The notes under the pieces: generated by a model
The model's database searches: none
What the model was told of the DNA's origin: nothing
The model's input: the letters and a program-made list of their open reading frames with translations, nothing else
NCBI GenBank assembly: GCA_021464415.1
Contig: CM038470.1
Location: 30,561,774 to 30,625,773 of the forward strand
Direction: 5' to 3'
Source: Lonicera japonica
Lineage: Eukaryota > Streptophyta > Magnoliopsida > Dipsacales > Caprifoliaceae
DNA: 64,000 bases
Shown: piece by piece, positions 1-12,514 of the stretch
Numbering within the stretch: the stretch's first letter is position 1
How the letters are laid out: each line of letters begins with the position of its first letter
Program-made: the position numbers and the translations under genes

Positions 1-1500
1 TTTTAAAGCATATCCTCAAAAAAGAATCAGGTAGGTCTGAATAACTCATCATAGATCTTACCATTTCTATAAGAGTCTTATTCCTTCTTTCTGCTACACC
101 ATCATGTTGTGGCATCCCCGGTGCAGACAACTGGGATGTAATACCATTCTCTAATAAGTATTCCTTGAACTCTCCCAAGAGGTATTCACAACCACGATTT
201 AATTGTAGTGATTTGATACATTTTCCTAGACGCTTCACTATTTCTGCCTTGAATTCTTTGAATTTTTCAAAGATTTCAGACTTACGTCGCATTAAGTAAA
301 TATATCTATACTTTAAATAATCATCTACAAATGTGATGAAATACTCAAAGCCTCCTCTAGTCTGGACATTCATATGACCATACAAATCAGAGTGAACCAG
401 TTATAACTGTTCTTTAGCGCTATAACCTTTTGCCAAGAATGATCTCTTATTCATTTTACTTTCTAAACAGGATTCACAAACTAGAAGTGCCTCCACTTCC
501 AATGAACCTAATGGTCCATTTTTGACCAATTTTTGAATTCTTTTTAGTTTAATATGACCAAGGTGTAAGTGCCAAAAATACATTTGGTTCATTTTGAAGG
601 TTCCTTTCTCTTAATTGGTAAACTATTAATGCTATTCAATTCACTCAGTTGTAGTATTGACAAGTCAGGATTATTAATGTAAAGATCAATCACTAATGTA
701 CTAGAACAAACAAACTATTTATTTTTTCTAATGATAACTGATTTATCATTAAAATAAACAAAATATTTGTCCTCAACCAATTTAGAAATATAAATCAAAT
801 TCCTTATAATGGAAGATACATATAGACATTCCTTAATCATTAATATCCTATTCTGACTAGACTGAAGATATATATCTTCTACTGCAACTGTTGCCACATT
901 CATAGCTGCCCATATGTAAATTTTCTCTATTTTTAAGTTGTCTGGTTTCCTGGAACCCTTACAAAGTATTGCAGACATGATTAGTGGCTCCCAAATCTAC
1001 ACAGCAAGTACTGGTAGATCGGACCACTAAACTAGATACAACAACAAATAGATGAAATTTACATATGTTGTTATAACAGTTTAAGAAACTAGAACAATCT
1101 TTCTTCAAATGCACTTTCTACTGACAATGAAAACACTAGCCTATAGGATTTTTCACTCCTCCTAGAGGTTCAGCGACTGCTGCACGCACTGCTCCTTGTG
1201 GGACTGCAGCTTATGCATTCTTCTTATTATTTTCTTGCTTTTGGGCATAGAAGTTGAAGCTTTCTCAGCCACTAGAGTACTAGCCAGCTTACCAAGGAGT
1301 TCTTAAGCTGCTTGGAATTCTTTAAGAAGTTCCAAGAATGAATAAACCTTATTCATGTTGTAATTATGTCGGAATCCCTTAAATAAGTCCAGCAGCGACT
1401 GGAGAACGATATCAACCTGAGTTTCTCCATCGATTTCAAGGGTTAGCGAGTTCTATGTTCTATCCAACAACATGCACGAATAGATTTAACTGGACGACAT
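1..1500 (-). pseudogene. copia gag-pol remnant (gag, protease, pre-integrase, integrase start)
   Basis: Conceptual minus-strand translation gives a copia gag stretch resembling HNYNMNKVYSFLELLKEFQAA, then a protease motif read as DLGATNH where the family has D-S/T-G-A, so the active-site triad is altered. A zinc-knuckle-like HLHLGH start and a C-x2-C pair lie in the pre-integrase region at 592-401. The integrase core stretch contains GMPQHDGVAERRN, a copia hallmark. Several stop codons and frame changes separate these pieces, so no intact polyprotein exists. Identification rests on motif order; the protein is dead. Confidence 0.85.
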
Positions 1501-1539
1501 AGCTAGTTCAATCCGTACGCAGTATCAAAGAAAACCAAT

Positions 1540-1552
1540 CCCTCTGATACCA
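1540..1552 (-). other. Primer binding site (initiator tRNA-Met type)
   Basis: On the minus strand, TGGTATCAGAGGG starts 3 bases after the LTR end. TGGTATCAGAGC is the usual copia PBS complementary to the 3' end of initiator tRNA-Met; the match here is 11 of 12. Confidence 0.8.
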
Positions 1553-1555
1553 ATT

Positions 1556-3022
1556 TGATGGAGACATAAATAAAGGATCGTTTGATATTGTGCATAGATT
1601 GAACAAAAAAATTTTGCTAAAACCCTATAAGAATAAAAATATTTTACCTTTATTGATCATGTAGAGGATCCATGTGAGAAGACTAGGGTTTGAAGGTATC
1701 AGATTGCGATTTGGTTAAATTTTTTAATTCTTGTTGAGCTGCGAACATTGACATTTTTTGCCACTAAAAAAACTTTTGATCGTCCTGATTTTTTGTGCAA
1801 TAATAGTAACTTTGCGTTCCGAACGACATATCCAAAAATCAGCCCGATCCAACGGTGCGATCAAAAGTTACGATTAATTTACGACAGCAGTACCAAAAAC
1901 CTAAAGATCTTCTATCGTATTCCTTCCGCCATCAAATCTTGCACCGAGTGTGGGCTACGGTATCATCAAGATTTTCTCCTCTCTCAATAGAACAAACCTT
2001 AACTCATGAGAATTATTGTTATTTGAGAAGAGACAATGCCGGCGTATATATAAGGCTACGATAGGGATCTTAAGGAGAAATAAGTGTTTGGGCTTCCTAT
2101 GGAAAGTTGGAATCCTAATTCTACTATGAATTAGTTCCTTCCATAAATTATAATTCACACCACTAAAGAATTATAATTGCACTCCCGTCCTTATCTCAAA
2201 ATTTAATTTCGAGCTCCTTGTTATTAAATACTTATTATTCTCCCACGTTAAGATTACAGATAACCGTCATTTAAATTAAATTACTGACAATTATATTTAA
2301 ATGACTTCTTAATCCTTGAGCCTTCCACTTAACTTATTTGACATGTCGGATTAACATAATCCACCTGCAGGGTTTGACATGATTAAAACTTATAAGCTTC
2401 TTAAGGGGCTATCATCAAACCCTATACCGGGACGTGGATTCCATCAATAATTAATATTCATCATACATATAGTGTCGTCATCCAATTCATGAAGATTATT
2501 GATCCATAAATGAATCTCACTCTTAATGAGTTAAAAAAACAAACACTACATATATATGTCTATTAATTATTTCAAGATTAAGAGCATAAGTAATCATAAT
2601 AACCATGGAATTTTAAATTGTTTTATATAGTCAGTATAAAAACGATTAACCCAAACTGGTCCTATTCAATACACACAAAGTGTACTAGCACAACGAGTTA
2701 AAACTGTACCATTTTCTGTAGTTAAGATAAACTACTAAAACTTGTGCTACAATCCTACCGATGAGTGTCCAATTCCATCTAAGACTGTGAACTATTAAAC
2801 TTATATTCCACAAGAACCGATGATATGATTTTTTGTGCGTAAGCTATACTCTACACACCAAATTATCTACTATATGGAATAAAAGATACACATGCACAAT
2901 ATTTAAATAAATAATATAATGCAACCATTGCCCATAAAGATTATCATTAAAATAGCAAAACCAAGTTTATAACATATCCAAACCAACAAGAAAATTATGG
3001 CTTTTAGTATATCACTCTAACA
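1556..3022 (-). repeat. 5' LTR of the copia element
   Basis: On the minus strand the repeat starts TGTTAGAGTGATATAC at 3022 and ends ...CCATCA at 1556, about 1.47 kb. It is followed by AAT and then the primer binding site. The 3022 boundary is supported because homologous block X2 continues (28030 on) without any such LTR. No second LTR lies in the window, so LTR-LTR divergence cannot be read. Confidence 0.75.
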
Positions 3023-6000
3023 GTCACCACTCCTCCACTCACTATTGTACTATGGTTCCCTTAACTCATTCTTATATTGATATTCCCTTTGTGTTTTATA
3101 TGAATAGAAAGGTAAGCCTTATCTTCAAGCAAGTAATCCTTAGCCTAATAAACCTATTGTAAAGAGAGAAACTCTTCTTCTTCTTTAGAAATAATAGTTG
3201 CCGAGAGGAAAATCATACGTAAATGCCATACATGGCCACATGTATTCACCTATTATAATATAGTTCAACCTCAATTTTTTCCCGTGTGGACTTAGTCCTC
3301 TCCCTGAGGTGAACCACATGTAAATATCTTTTTACATGATGTATATTTTACACTTATATCTCTTTACCGTTCATGGCCATCTGTCTGTGTTCTTTAATGC
3401 CTATTCCTTTCTTCTATGCATGCGTGGAGCTCATCCATTTTTTTGGCATCGTCATTACCAATGCTCATGATCTCAAAATAACCTCCTCTATCTTGGTTTT
3501 CTAGCTGTGCACGAAGGCGTGAAGACTTTTACAAGTGGGTTCATGGTAGGAAATGTGGGTGAGTTTGGGATGAGAAGAAGGTAAACAATTGTGGAAGATT
3601 ATAAAGATCATAAAAAGGGTGTGAGGGAAATAGCTGGACTAATAGGAAAGAAAACTATAACAGTGGTGGCAACATAACGTTAGGTTTGTGAGATGAAAAA
3701 AGAGGGAAGATAATGGTAGGGATATAATAAGGACCGGAGTTCAATAATTTTGTAAGATTAAGTAGGTCCTAACATTTTAATATTGGTTCGGCACATATGT
3801 ACCAAGTATGTCATCATTCATCCAGTGCACATACAATGATTAAATTGAATCAAATGTTAGAGAATATTTTGGTGAGTGTAATTAACCTTGCTTTATAAAA
3901 ATGATGGGTCTAAATAAAATTTCCCTCCACTTCATATGTCGAGACATAAAGGAAGAAATTTGTAGATATATAATGAAGATTACATGATAGAAATTAATAT
4001 AATGTATTTAATAAAAAGGACCGACTCTTAAATGGAATTAGAAAATAAAATTGATTTGGAATAATAATTTTCTTCTAATTAGGATTTTAAATTTTAAATT
4101 AAATGTACATTTATTAAATAATTTTAACCAGTGAATAAACTTTTAAATTTAAAAAAGTGGCTTTTTGCGTGTGGCCCAAGATTTTTGAATTATTTGGCAT
4201 TTAGCCCATCTCATTTTGGCAATTAGTTTTTGGGCCCAGAGTTATGGATAATTAATATTCCATATTTTAATTAATTACTTTAGATATTTTTCTTTCGTTT
4301 TGTGATTTTCCAGTATTGCCTTTTTTGACTCTTTTTTTTTTCAAAATAAATGACACCTAAAAATTAGCCCATGTAGATTAAATAAGGTAGTTATTATTTA
4401 TTTCACGGTTTAAAATTCAAATTCAAAAATTGTTTCAAATTACAATCGATCTTCAAGTCAAACTGAACGTTGGCAAACATATTACTATTCAAAATAAATT
4501 GTAGCATCCGACATATTAGAAATTGTAATTTTTTAATTAACTTCTTCATTGTTTCATAGCAGAGTCATATATTAACATAACCAAAGAAGAAGCCATTTTC
4601 CAATGGCACAATATTCCTGCATAAATGAAGTGTACTAGTTAAATGAAATATCATTCTTGAATAAGTCCAATAATTCCTATTTTTTGCATTCCTAGAACCT
4701 TTTATGTAACATACATATTATGAATAATCAATAATATACCTCTTAAAAACCCCATAAATGAGGAAGGTTTATATTTAATAAAATAATTTTAAAATAATAA
4801 AGACTACCGGTTAATAAAAAATATACACGATGAAGAGTTTTTCTTGGTAAGGAAATGTGTCGAAAGATATCATTCACATAAATCATATGTGATTATCATA
4901 TAAACATTGCGATGATCTTGGCCCATAATAGAGTATAAGTATTATGTCGATTAGAACATAAGAATAGATCAAACCAAGACATATATTGAGGATGGCGTCA
5001 TTGGATTGCTTGATGACGCATATGTTGTTGTCATGACCTTGTCCATGGATCTAACTTGCTCCAATTTACGTGACTGATCCAAGTAATTAATGAGATGATA
5101 AATGAAATAGATCTATTTACTTTATATATTTCTCCTTACTTAAAACTAAAACCACATGAGATTAGAATGTAGATCTAAAAAAGGAGAAGAAAAAGGAGCT
5201 CAAAGAAAGACAAGTTTTTATTCATTGTTATTGGTCATGGAGGTGCACACAAAACACTACAACAATGAAGACTTTTAGTGGTGCATCAACGCGTCGGCAA
5301 AAGTATCAAAAATGCATCAGCAAAAGTCGAACAACCTTTGGCGACGCGTTTTCGCGCCGGAAAAGAGCGCCAGCATAAGTCCGCCGGTAAAAGTAACTTA
5401 CTGAGTTTTACCGACGCAAAAGTAAATGCGTCGGGAAAAGTCATCTTTAGTAGCGCAAAAACGCGCCGGGAAAAATCATAGCGTCATTAAAAGTGTATGA
5501 CATTGTGTCTTGAAACAATCCTTTTGCCGACGCATTTAGTTCTTTAATGGCGCGTTTCAAACGCGCCGGGAAAGATCAGTTTTGCTGGCGCGTTGAACGC
5601 GCCGGTAAAGATCACTTTCAGTTACGCGTTTCAGACGTGCCGGTAAAGATTACTTTTGCTGACGCGTTGGACGCGCCAACAAAAGCCAAATTCGCAATGG
5701 GAGAAATGATTTTTGCCGACGCGTTATGGAAAACGCGCCATAAAAAGTTATTTTTAGTGTCATGAAAACGCGTCAAAAAAAGAGTTTTTATTTTTAAAAA
5801 AAATAAATTAAATATGAATACACGTGTTGGATAATTTTTTTTATATTAATAAAAAATGCTAAGCTGAACCAATACAATATCGCAATAATCAAAATAATAG
5901 GTTGGATAAATTATCAAAATACCATAATACCATACATATTGTTATGTTTTAAAAGTCAATACAAAACATAGTCAAAAGTAACAAAATCAACATCCTAATC

Positions 6001-6028
6001 ATTTGAGAAATTGTTGGAAGTGGCACTT

Positions 6029-6162
6029 GAATGGCTCTAATTTTCTTGGGGCGTAGATCAAGAGGCAATAATTTCTTGTTCTTGTATGCCTCCCTGAGAG
6101 TGGCCTTTTGTTTCTGCTGAATCATATTTAAAGCCTGTGCAATTGACAACCTCACCATTTTG
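6029..6162 (-). pseudogene. RPL35: Captured exon of ribosomal protein uL29 (60S L35)
   Basis: The minus-strand frame reads [18 protein letters not shown] followed by [20 protein letters not shown] and KKIRAI. This is the central segment of eukaryotic 60S ribosomal protein L35 (uL29), a protein near the polypeptide exit tunnel. A good 3' splice acceptor (..GCCATACAG) sits immediately before it on the minus strand (6163-6171), so the piece looks like an intact exon copied with its intron edge. After KKIRAI the expected RRRLTKHQ continuation is lost. The fragment has no stop within the conserved stretch, but the upstream exons encoding the N-terminus were not found nearby. It lies inside the CACTA element, so it is a captured fragment, not the functional gene. 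Confidence 0.85.
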
Positions 6163-7111
6163 CTGTATGGCAAAAACACCAAATATAAAATCAGAACAGA
6201 TATAGAAATGGGCATCATACAAATACCCAACTATATCTAATATTGAAAAAAATAAAATTTAGCATGTAATCACCAAGTATATGTAGGGCATTTTTTTGAT
6301 AGAAAGCATATATAACAATCACTATCAATGACGGAAGTGAGCTCTCCAACATAAGGAGAGAGAAACCAATAATTCCAATTATGAGCTTTTATAATGGTAA
6401 AATTATATTCATTAGGTATAGATGTATATAATTATAATATAGTTAAAATTAAAAAAATGCCATGTATTCAGTATTCATCATACATAATCAAATAAAATCA
6501 AAGACATCTTTCAGTGGTTCCATTTAACATTGAGCATTCATACATTTAGTATTCAGCACACAAAAAATCGAAAAAATAGTGCACATATAATTATACTCAC
6601 ATACATATAATAACAATTAAGCATACATTGGTGGTGTTCATCTATAGAAAGAGACCAGAGTTTGTGACCAATACTGAGATTTCAAAACCAAGCAACTTAA
6701 ATAATTGAGGACATCTATCTTTAAACATTGTTATCCTAAGCTCCCTATGCATGCCCCCCTCAGTCTATCACTGGATGAATGTTTTTTTGATATCCCTTAC
6801 TGCAGTCACTAATTATAAGCAGCATCTAATGCCTAAACTTAAGATTTCTTGTCTGTCGGATCTTAATTCTTAAACATGCATTGCTTATTTTACATTTTTT
6901 TAATATATAAACCTACATAATTAATAATAAACACTAAATTAAAGATCTAATAAACATCCATATAGAATTAAAGGTTACAGAAGGAAGGTTGAATTAACAC
7001 GTAAATTCTATAATAATCTTTCTAAATACATAAGAGAAGAGAAACTAAAAAATGGCAATTGCACAAGCACATACAGCACTGCTTTTAAAGATACCGTTAT
7101 AAGGAGCGTAC

Positions 7112-7190
7112 CGATATCCTTCTCTGAGTATGTCTTGATCAGTTTTAATAGGTAATTTTTCTTCTGGAAATTTCTCTTTCCCACAAAAAC
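7112..7190 (-). pseudogene. Possible captured exon, FRA10AC1-like (tentative)
   Basis: One minus-strand frame reads CGKEKFPEEKLPIKTDQDIL then REGYR, ending at a potential splice donor (..TATCG then GTACGC). The KTDxDILREGYR pattern resembles the N-terminal part of plant FRA10AC1-like nuclear proteins, but this rests on memory of one short motif. It is in the same orientation as the other captured exons in the CACTA. Another open stretch at about 7330-7490 (minus) may belong to the same or another capture and was not recognised. Confidence 0.33.
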
Positions 7191-8977
7191 CAACTACAAA
7201 CAAAGATAAGATTGTCAAAGCAGCTTTCCAGAATCTGAAAGTAAATTGTACTTATTAGTGTTTGGAACTAAGTATTGTATTGCCATAGCCTATAAGGCCC
7301 ATAGCTAAGCTAATTAAATGATAAGAAAACCTAATCTATATCATCAAGAAACATAGAAAAAGGTAAAGAATTTTGGTTTGCGAAAAATCACAAAGTTCTT
7401 TTCGTTGGAGGAGAACTGTCTCCATTTCAAATAATTTTCCCACTTTGTAAGTTGTGTATGCAATAAATATTGCATAGATAAACAGAGAATGGTCTTCATT
7501 TCAAACCTTGATGTGATACTATGTATGACCTTCAATACAACGAACAGGAAATATGCCACAGCAGATATCAAACCTGAGCATAAAATGCAAACTGATAATC
7601 AAATATCAAAAGGGAGAGTGTGTCACGTGAAGCCAAGGTCCAAATATTCATTCATAGATCAAGAATAAAGGGGGTATATATACTTACATGTCTACTAGCA
7701 AGCTTGTTACACATATGCACTTGTCAACTTAAAAAGTAAATTGAATGGACTATAAAGGTTTCAACGAGATGTAAGTACACATGACAATTTATTTTTAGAT
7801 AAAATGTAACTGCCATAGCTGAGCTTAAGAAGAAGAATGTTTGAGACACATTTATTGAAGAATTCTTATACGCAGATGTGTACGATCATCAGAATCACTC
7901 ATTAACAACTTAAATTACCACATTCCTTACACAAATATAATTCTACATCTAAGGTATATGCAAGTATCCAACTAATGATTAGTAAATGAAAGTGCCATGA
8001 GATGTCCTGTACAACCTTTCAATTGAGTTATGGACTTGCTAAAAAATTTGCTCCAAACTCTTAGTATTTGTGAACTTTGAGCCACCTTTTACCATTGCAT
8101 TGATATATAAAACTAGGTGATATATAGCATCACATTGGTATATAGTCAGACTTGTATATTTTACACCTTTTTCATTTTCATGGGAAGAATTCTATCCAGC
8201 TAATGTTAAAAAAAAAGAAAAGAATTAACTAGGTGAAATATAGCAGCATATTTTACTATTGCATTGATATTTCACTTCAACACTGTCCAACTAATGTTAA
8301 ACAAAAAAAAAAGAATTATGTCCAATCGTTTTCTCTGGTAAGTTAGAGCCAATGTAGCAACTATCAACCTTAAAGGGGCATGTCGGATTCTATTATAACT
8401 TAATGGGCAGGGCGGATTCTATCTATAGTTCAAACTTAATATACCAATAATAATAATAATAATAAGTTCAAAGTGTTATGCTCTGAATTGAGCATAAATG
8501 CTAAAGGCAAAGTTAACAACAATCAGCTCAACTCCTAATATCAAACAACATCAATATTTAATGATTAAGAACATCTCGGTTGAATCTTTTGACGAAATTT
8601 GGTGGAGATGATCTACACATGATTAAGAACATTTCCACCAAATTTCATCAAAAAAATTCCATCAGGAAGTGTGCCAAGTGGCCCTGTCCATAATAATGGT
8701 CCTTAAATAGTGGCATTTCCTTGAAAATTTTCATATATATATATAAGTTTTCAAGAGACACATACAAAATAATTTTAAAACAAAATGAGTATATAAAATG
8801 GCTATGTTTTTGCATCGAATCTTATCATTTCGGTCCTAAGTGCACAATTTTCGGCTTGTTCGAACTGGGTCTGAATAAGTGCAATCAAAGAATCTTTGCA
8901 TTAGTACACAAATGGAAGGAGGAAAAACAGAGAATTTTATAGCGGAAACTAATTAAAAAATGAATTAAAGAAAAACC

Positions 8978-9090
8978 TTCATTTGGGTCCTCCTATTTTT
9001 TAACCAGAATTTAATCTGCCTTGGAGCCAAACCCAATTCTCTACTCAGCTGCAATCTCATCAAGATGAGCGTACTCTTTGAACATTCTTG
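8978..9090 (-). pseudogene. Captured HD-Zip class IV homeodomain exon
   Basis: The minus-strand frame reads RLQLSRELGLAPRQIKFWLK then NRRTQMK. This is the helix 2/helix 3 part of an HD-Zip IV (GLABRA2/ANL2/PDF2-type) homeodomain, the DNA-recognition helix of an epidermal transcription factor. The family has WFQNRRTQMK; here it is WLKNRRTQMK. The preceding ECPHPDE-like segment is scrambled to ECSKSTLI, implying a small frameshift. AAG is followed by GTTTTT on the minus strand, a plausible splice donor, and ..ATCAAG precedes the exon as a plausible acceptor. It sits within the CACTA element. Upstream on the minus strand (about 9500-9250) is a pyrimidine-rich 5'UTR-like stretch that may come from the same source gene. 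Confidence 0.78.
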
Positions 9091-11362
9091 ATTCCCATAA
9101 TCATCAACAATAGCCAAAAAAATTAATCAAAGGAATTAACTCAAAAACAGAATAATACATTGGGAGTAACATTACAATTAGGACTAATTTTGTTGATTTG
9201 AAAGAGTTACTAAATCAAGATCTATAGAAAGAAATGAAACTAAACAGATAATACACACCTTCATTTAATGCAAATGCGTCGCAGTTCACAAGGAATAGAC
9301 CCAAAAGAACCTATACAAGTTGAAATGGAGTATGAGTTCTCATTTTCTCTGCAAATTCTCCACTCTCAAGAAATCAACAGAACAACAACAAAAATCAAAG
9401 AAGGGCAAAAAAAAAATAAAGAGGGGATTAGGTCCTTCAAAATCTCACTAGTGAGAGGAGAGAAAGCTGAGAGCTATGGCCAGTGGCTAAGTAATACTAA
9501 TAATATATATAACTATATTATTATATACTAATAATATATTTTTTTTGCATTTCATTTTTACTTTACAAAGCCTTTAGGGCTAGACTCGTGGGGCTTTCAT
9601 TAAGTACTAAGTAATTGCCTGTCGGCTCTCATTTTCAATAAAGAACCAAGATGTAAATGAGGGCAGAAGCATCAAATATCTACCAATCCTACAAACCTGT
9701 GAATTTATGCATTTATATATAGTTCTAATAGACTGAAGTTAATACTCATGTCATTTGATATATCTAAGTAAATAGATACCAAAACCCAAGTTTTTTTTAA
9801 AAAAAAATATCAAGTAATCACACTTCAGATAGTAGTATCAAACAATATACAACAATTTAACGGGCTTATGTAAACATTAATTCGATAGAGCAAAACTATG
9901 AAATAATATAGAGATAAGTCACATCGTATTGGAAGAGAGGGGCTATTTATTTTATTGTACTACCAATTTGGGGCTTTCAGCACCAACAGAAGATATATAC
10001 ATTTGGGGATTTTCACATGATGAAGAAATATTGAAATGTTACCTTTTTGTTGCCTAAAATGTAGATGTGGCCTGTGAAAATTGAAGGAGATGAGAGAAAT
10101 TTCTGGATGGGGGAGTGGCTGTGGAGGTGAGATGAAGACGGGGACGACTGTGGGTGTTTCAACGGCGGCGGCGACGGCTTTGTGTGAGATGAGAGAGCGT
10201 GGCGGCGTTGTGTGTGGAGTGAGAGAGAGAGAGGGCGATGGGTACGTGTTGTGAGGGACAGAGATGGTCGATGGGTGTTGTGAGAAAAGATTTTCTTAAT
10301 TTTTTTTTTAACTAAAAGAATTATTTTCACGAAAAAAAAGCGGGGAAGTGGGCGCCATTTTTTGGACTCTATAATGGCGCGTTGAAACTAACGCACCCGT
10401 AAAAGTTTATATGATCTTTTGCGACGCATTTCGTAGCGCCAGTAAAAATATTCAGAATGGGTATATTACAATATGACTATACCGACGTGTGGGGGTATAA
10501 CGCGTCGGTATAGGTGATCTTTACCGACGTGTTTCAAGTAACGCGCCGGCAAAGGTTATGTTTTTTGTAGTGAAAAGAGTAGTTTAAAGGCCCTTGAAGG
10601 CATGTGATTTCTTTTTTAGGGAAAAGTGCATTTACACTTTGATCCTTTTGGGTTTAAGTTTAAATCAATGGACCAAAATCTCTTGGTGTTTGCCGGCTAA
10701 CAAAAACACATTGAAAATGGTGAGATGGGAAAAAAAATATTACATGCTTATCCAACAATATATTAAAGGGAGAGATACATTAATTTCACATTGTTTACAA
10801 AAATATCTCTCTCTCTCTCTATATATATATATAGTTATACTTGACTCCACTTCAATCCTCCCCTTATTTGTACTTAAAACTTTAGGAGAAATTTAAAAAC
10901 TTTATGAAATATGTATAGTCTCCATAAATCTCCAAAAATTTGAAAGAATGGATAGGGGTCCCTAAATATTTTTTTGAAGCGAATTTTGATCATTTTATTT
11001 TGAAATAGCTTTATTTTATTTTCATATTTGAGAAAAAATATGATTGAAATTAGTTTTTCCCAAAATTTTCCCCGAACAAAGGAAAATTAAGGTAACTATT
11101 ATAGAGCTTCTCCCAAAATATGACATTTTTTCTCAAATTTTCTCTCAAATATAAAAATGTTACAGGGAAAGTGTTGAAGTTGATCTTATAAGTAAAATAA
11201 GCTTTATAGAAACTAACTTATTCTCTAAGACAATGAATTAGGAGTTTCTCTTTAGAGCATTTCCGGCTGTTGTATAAATCTTATGTGTTAAGACATTTTT
11301 ACACAAAAATTTAAAGTCTAAAAAAAAGGCTCGGATGATACTTTTCTAAACTTTTGTTTAAA

Positions 11363-12159
11363 CTAGTTTTTGTACACGTGCGTTGCACGTGGTTTTAGTA
11401 TTTAACATAGGTGATTAATTAAGTCCATTAATGAATACGTACATACTAAGAATTGAATAACTATGAAATAAAAATAATCACAAATAAGCAGAAACATAGT
11501 ATTAAGATTAAGTGTAAAATTTAATTAATAATTATAAGAAAATCATAAAATCGGTCAACTATATAAAAACGTTATAGATACATGATAAAAATTGATAAGA
11601 TATATAAGAGAGTAGTATATATTTTTAATAAAATTTTAGAATTGGTAGATAGTTAATTCTATTAAACGGATGTTGATTATTATGCAAAGTATCACAAAAT
11701 AATATAACATTCATATAAATAATAGATTATAGCCTGATGATGTACAAGTTAATATTAAATAGCTTTGTAATTTTGATACAGTTTATTAAATATAAATACT
11801 TTTGCGGTGAGTTTTGCAAAACACTTAATTAATTCAACACAAACTATAACTTATATAATTATTTTAACCAAATAAAGTAGAGTTTAAATTTATTTAAAAT
11901 ACTAATACTGCTATAAAAATATAAGGAGTTATAGTGTTTTATTTAATGTAAATCTTAAAATTTTTGTTTATTATTTTAACCAAATAAAGTAGAGTTTAAA
12001 TTTTTTTGAAATACTAATACTAATATAAAAATATATGGAGTCTTATTGTTTTAATTAATGTAAATCTTAAAATCTTTTGTTTAGTATTAAGGAGCACATT
12101 TGTCTTCACAAAAAGGGAAAAAACACTTGAGTTATTCGTATTTTTATATATAATATAGA
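11363..12159 (-). mobile_element. Non-autonomous Helitron, 797 bp
   Basis: On the minus strand it starts TCTATATTATATATAAA (12159) and ends CTAG (11363-11366, a CTRR terminus). A perfect hairpin, CACGTGC-AAC-GCACGTG at 11375-11391, lies 8 bases before the end. It sits between host A and T with no target duplication, and the duplicate block X2 has the uninterrupted AA|TT junction at 32571/32572. These are all the diagnostic Helitron features. No Rep/helicase coding sequence is present. Confidence 0.93.
11861..12084. repeat. Two-copy 112-bp tandem duplication inside the Helitron
   Basis: The unit starting ATTTTAACCAAATAAAG at 11861 recurs at 11973 with a few substitutions, including the shared tail TAATGTAAATCTTAAAAT. 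Confidence 0.85.
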
Positions 12160-12510
12160 TTTTGAATAAATCAATAAAATACCAATGCATGTTAAATGTC
12201 ATTTTATGCAATTATTTAATTCTTTTTTCTTGAATTTTGGAACACATAATCTTATAATGAAAATGCATCTAGATTTATTAGTCTTGATGATTAGATTTAG
12301 GATATATAATTTTTAGGGTAAAAAACACTAAACCTCCTCAAACTATCACTTTTTGGCACTAACCCCCCCATCTTCTAAAAGTGACACTAAATCCCCATGA
12401 TCTAATTGTTACTGATACTTAACCTCCAAAGTTGACAGATCTGTTAAAACACTAATGAAATGGTTGTCATGTGCATCACATGTGAGTACCAATGGACAAA
12501 TATACATCAA
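12160..12510. other. Intergenic; end of block X1 and a possible degraded transposon
   Basis: Up to about 12290 it matches 32572-32700. From 12318 it holds a stretch (AAAAAACACTAAACCTCC...) of a kind common as dispersed repeats between plant genes. I could not find matched ends, and no gene is visible. Confidence 0.4.
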
Positions 12511-12514
12511 TCTA

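Larger units (their letters stand above)
1..3022 (-). mobile_element. Ty1/copia LTR retrotransposon, decayed, cut by window edge
   Basis: Read on the minus strand, the order is LTR (3022 to 1556), primer binding site (1552 down), gag remnant (about 1500-1020), protease region (about 1015-700), GAG pre-integrase domain (592-401) and the start of integrase (400-1). The rest of integrase, RT/RNase H and the 3' LTR lie beyond the window. PR before IN before RT is the copia order. The LTR begins TGTTAGAG and ends CA. The + strand flank just outside the LTR (3023-3027) reads gtcac, which should recur as the 5-bp target duplication at the other end. Confidence 0.88.
5255..10572. mobile_element. CACTA (En/Spm-type) DNA transposon, non-autonomous, 5.3 kb
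   Basis: The termini are CACTACAACAATG at 5255 and ...TTTTTTGTAGTG at 10572, so both ends start CACTACAA when read inward. A 3-bp target duplication AAA flanks it (5252-5254 and 10573-10575), the size expected for CACTA. The duplicate block near 30741-30756 carries the uninterrupted target. Subterminal regions (5270-5780 and 10370-10560) are crowded with short GC-rich motifs such as GACGCG, CGCGCC and GCGTCGG in both orientations, the usual CACTA transposase-binding arrays. No transposase was recognised in the interior. Instead it holds fragments of host genes on the minus strand (see 6029-6162, 7112-7190, 8978-9090). Confidence 0.92.
3023..12290. repeat. Segmental duplication block X1 (non-coding), partner of 28030-32700
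   Basis: From the copia LTR boundary to about 12290 the sequence, minus a CACTA element and a Helitron, is collinear with 28030-32700. Examples are 3036-3180 with 28043-28200, 4141-4900 with 29230-30400, and 10580-11362 with 31440-32571. I see no convincing coding region: reading frames are short and interrupted in both copies. The left end near 3036 contains a TATA-like gttttatatgaa and could be the tail of an old LTR, but I cannot establish that. Confidence 0.85.

Noticed and set aside
10013..10330. 105-codon minus-strand frame rich in His, Ser and Pro
   Set aside because: Low-complexity reading of a GT/GA-rich subterminal CACTA region with no family resemblance.
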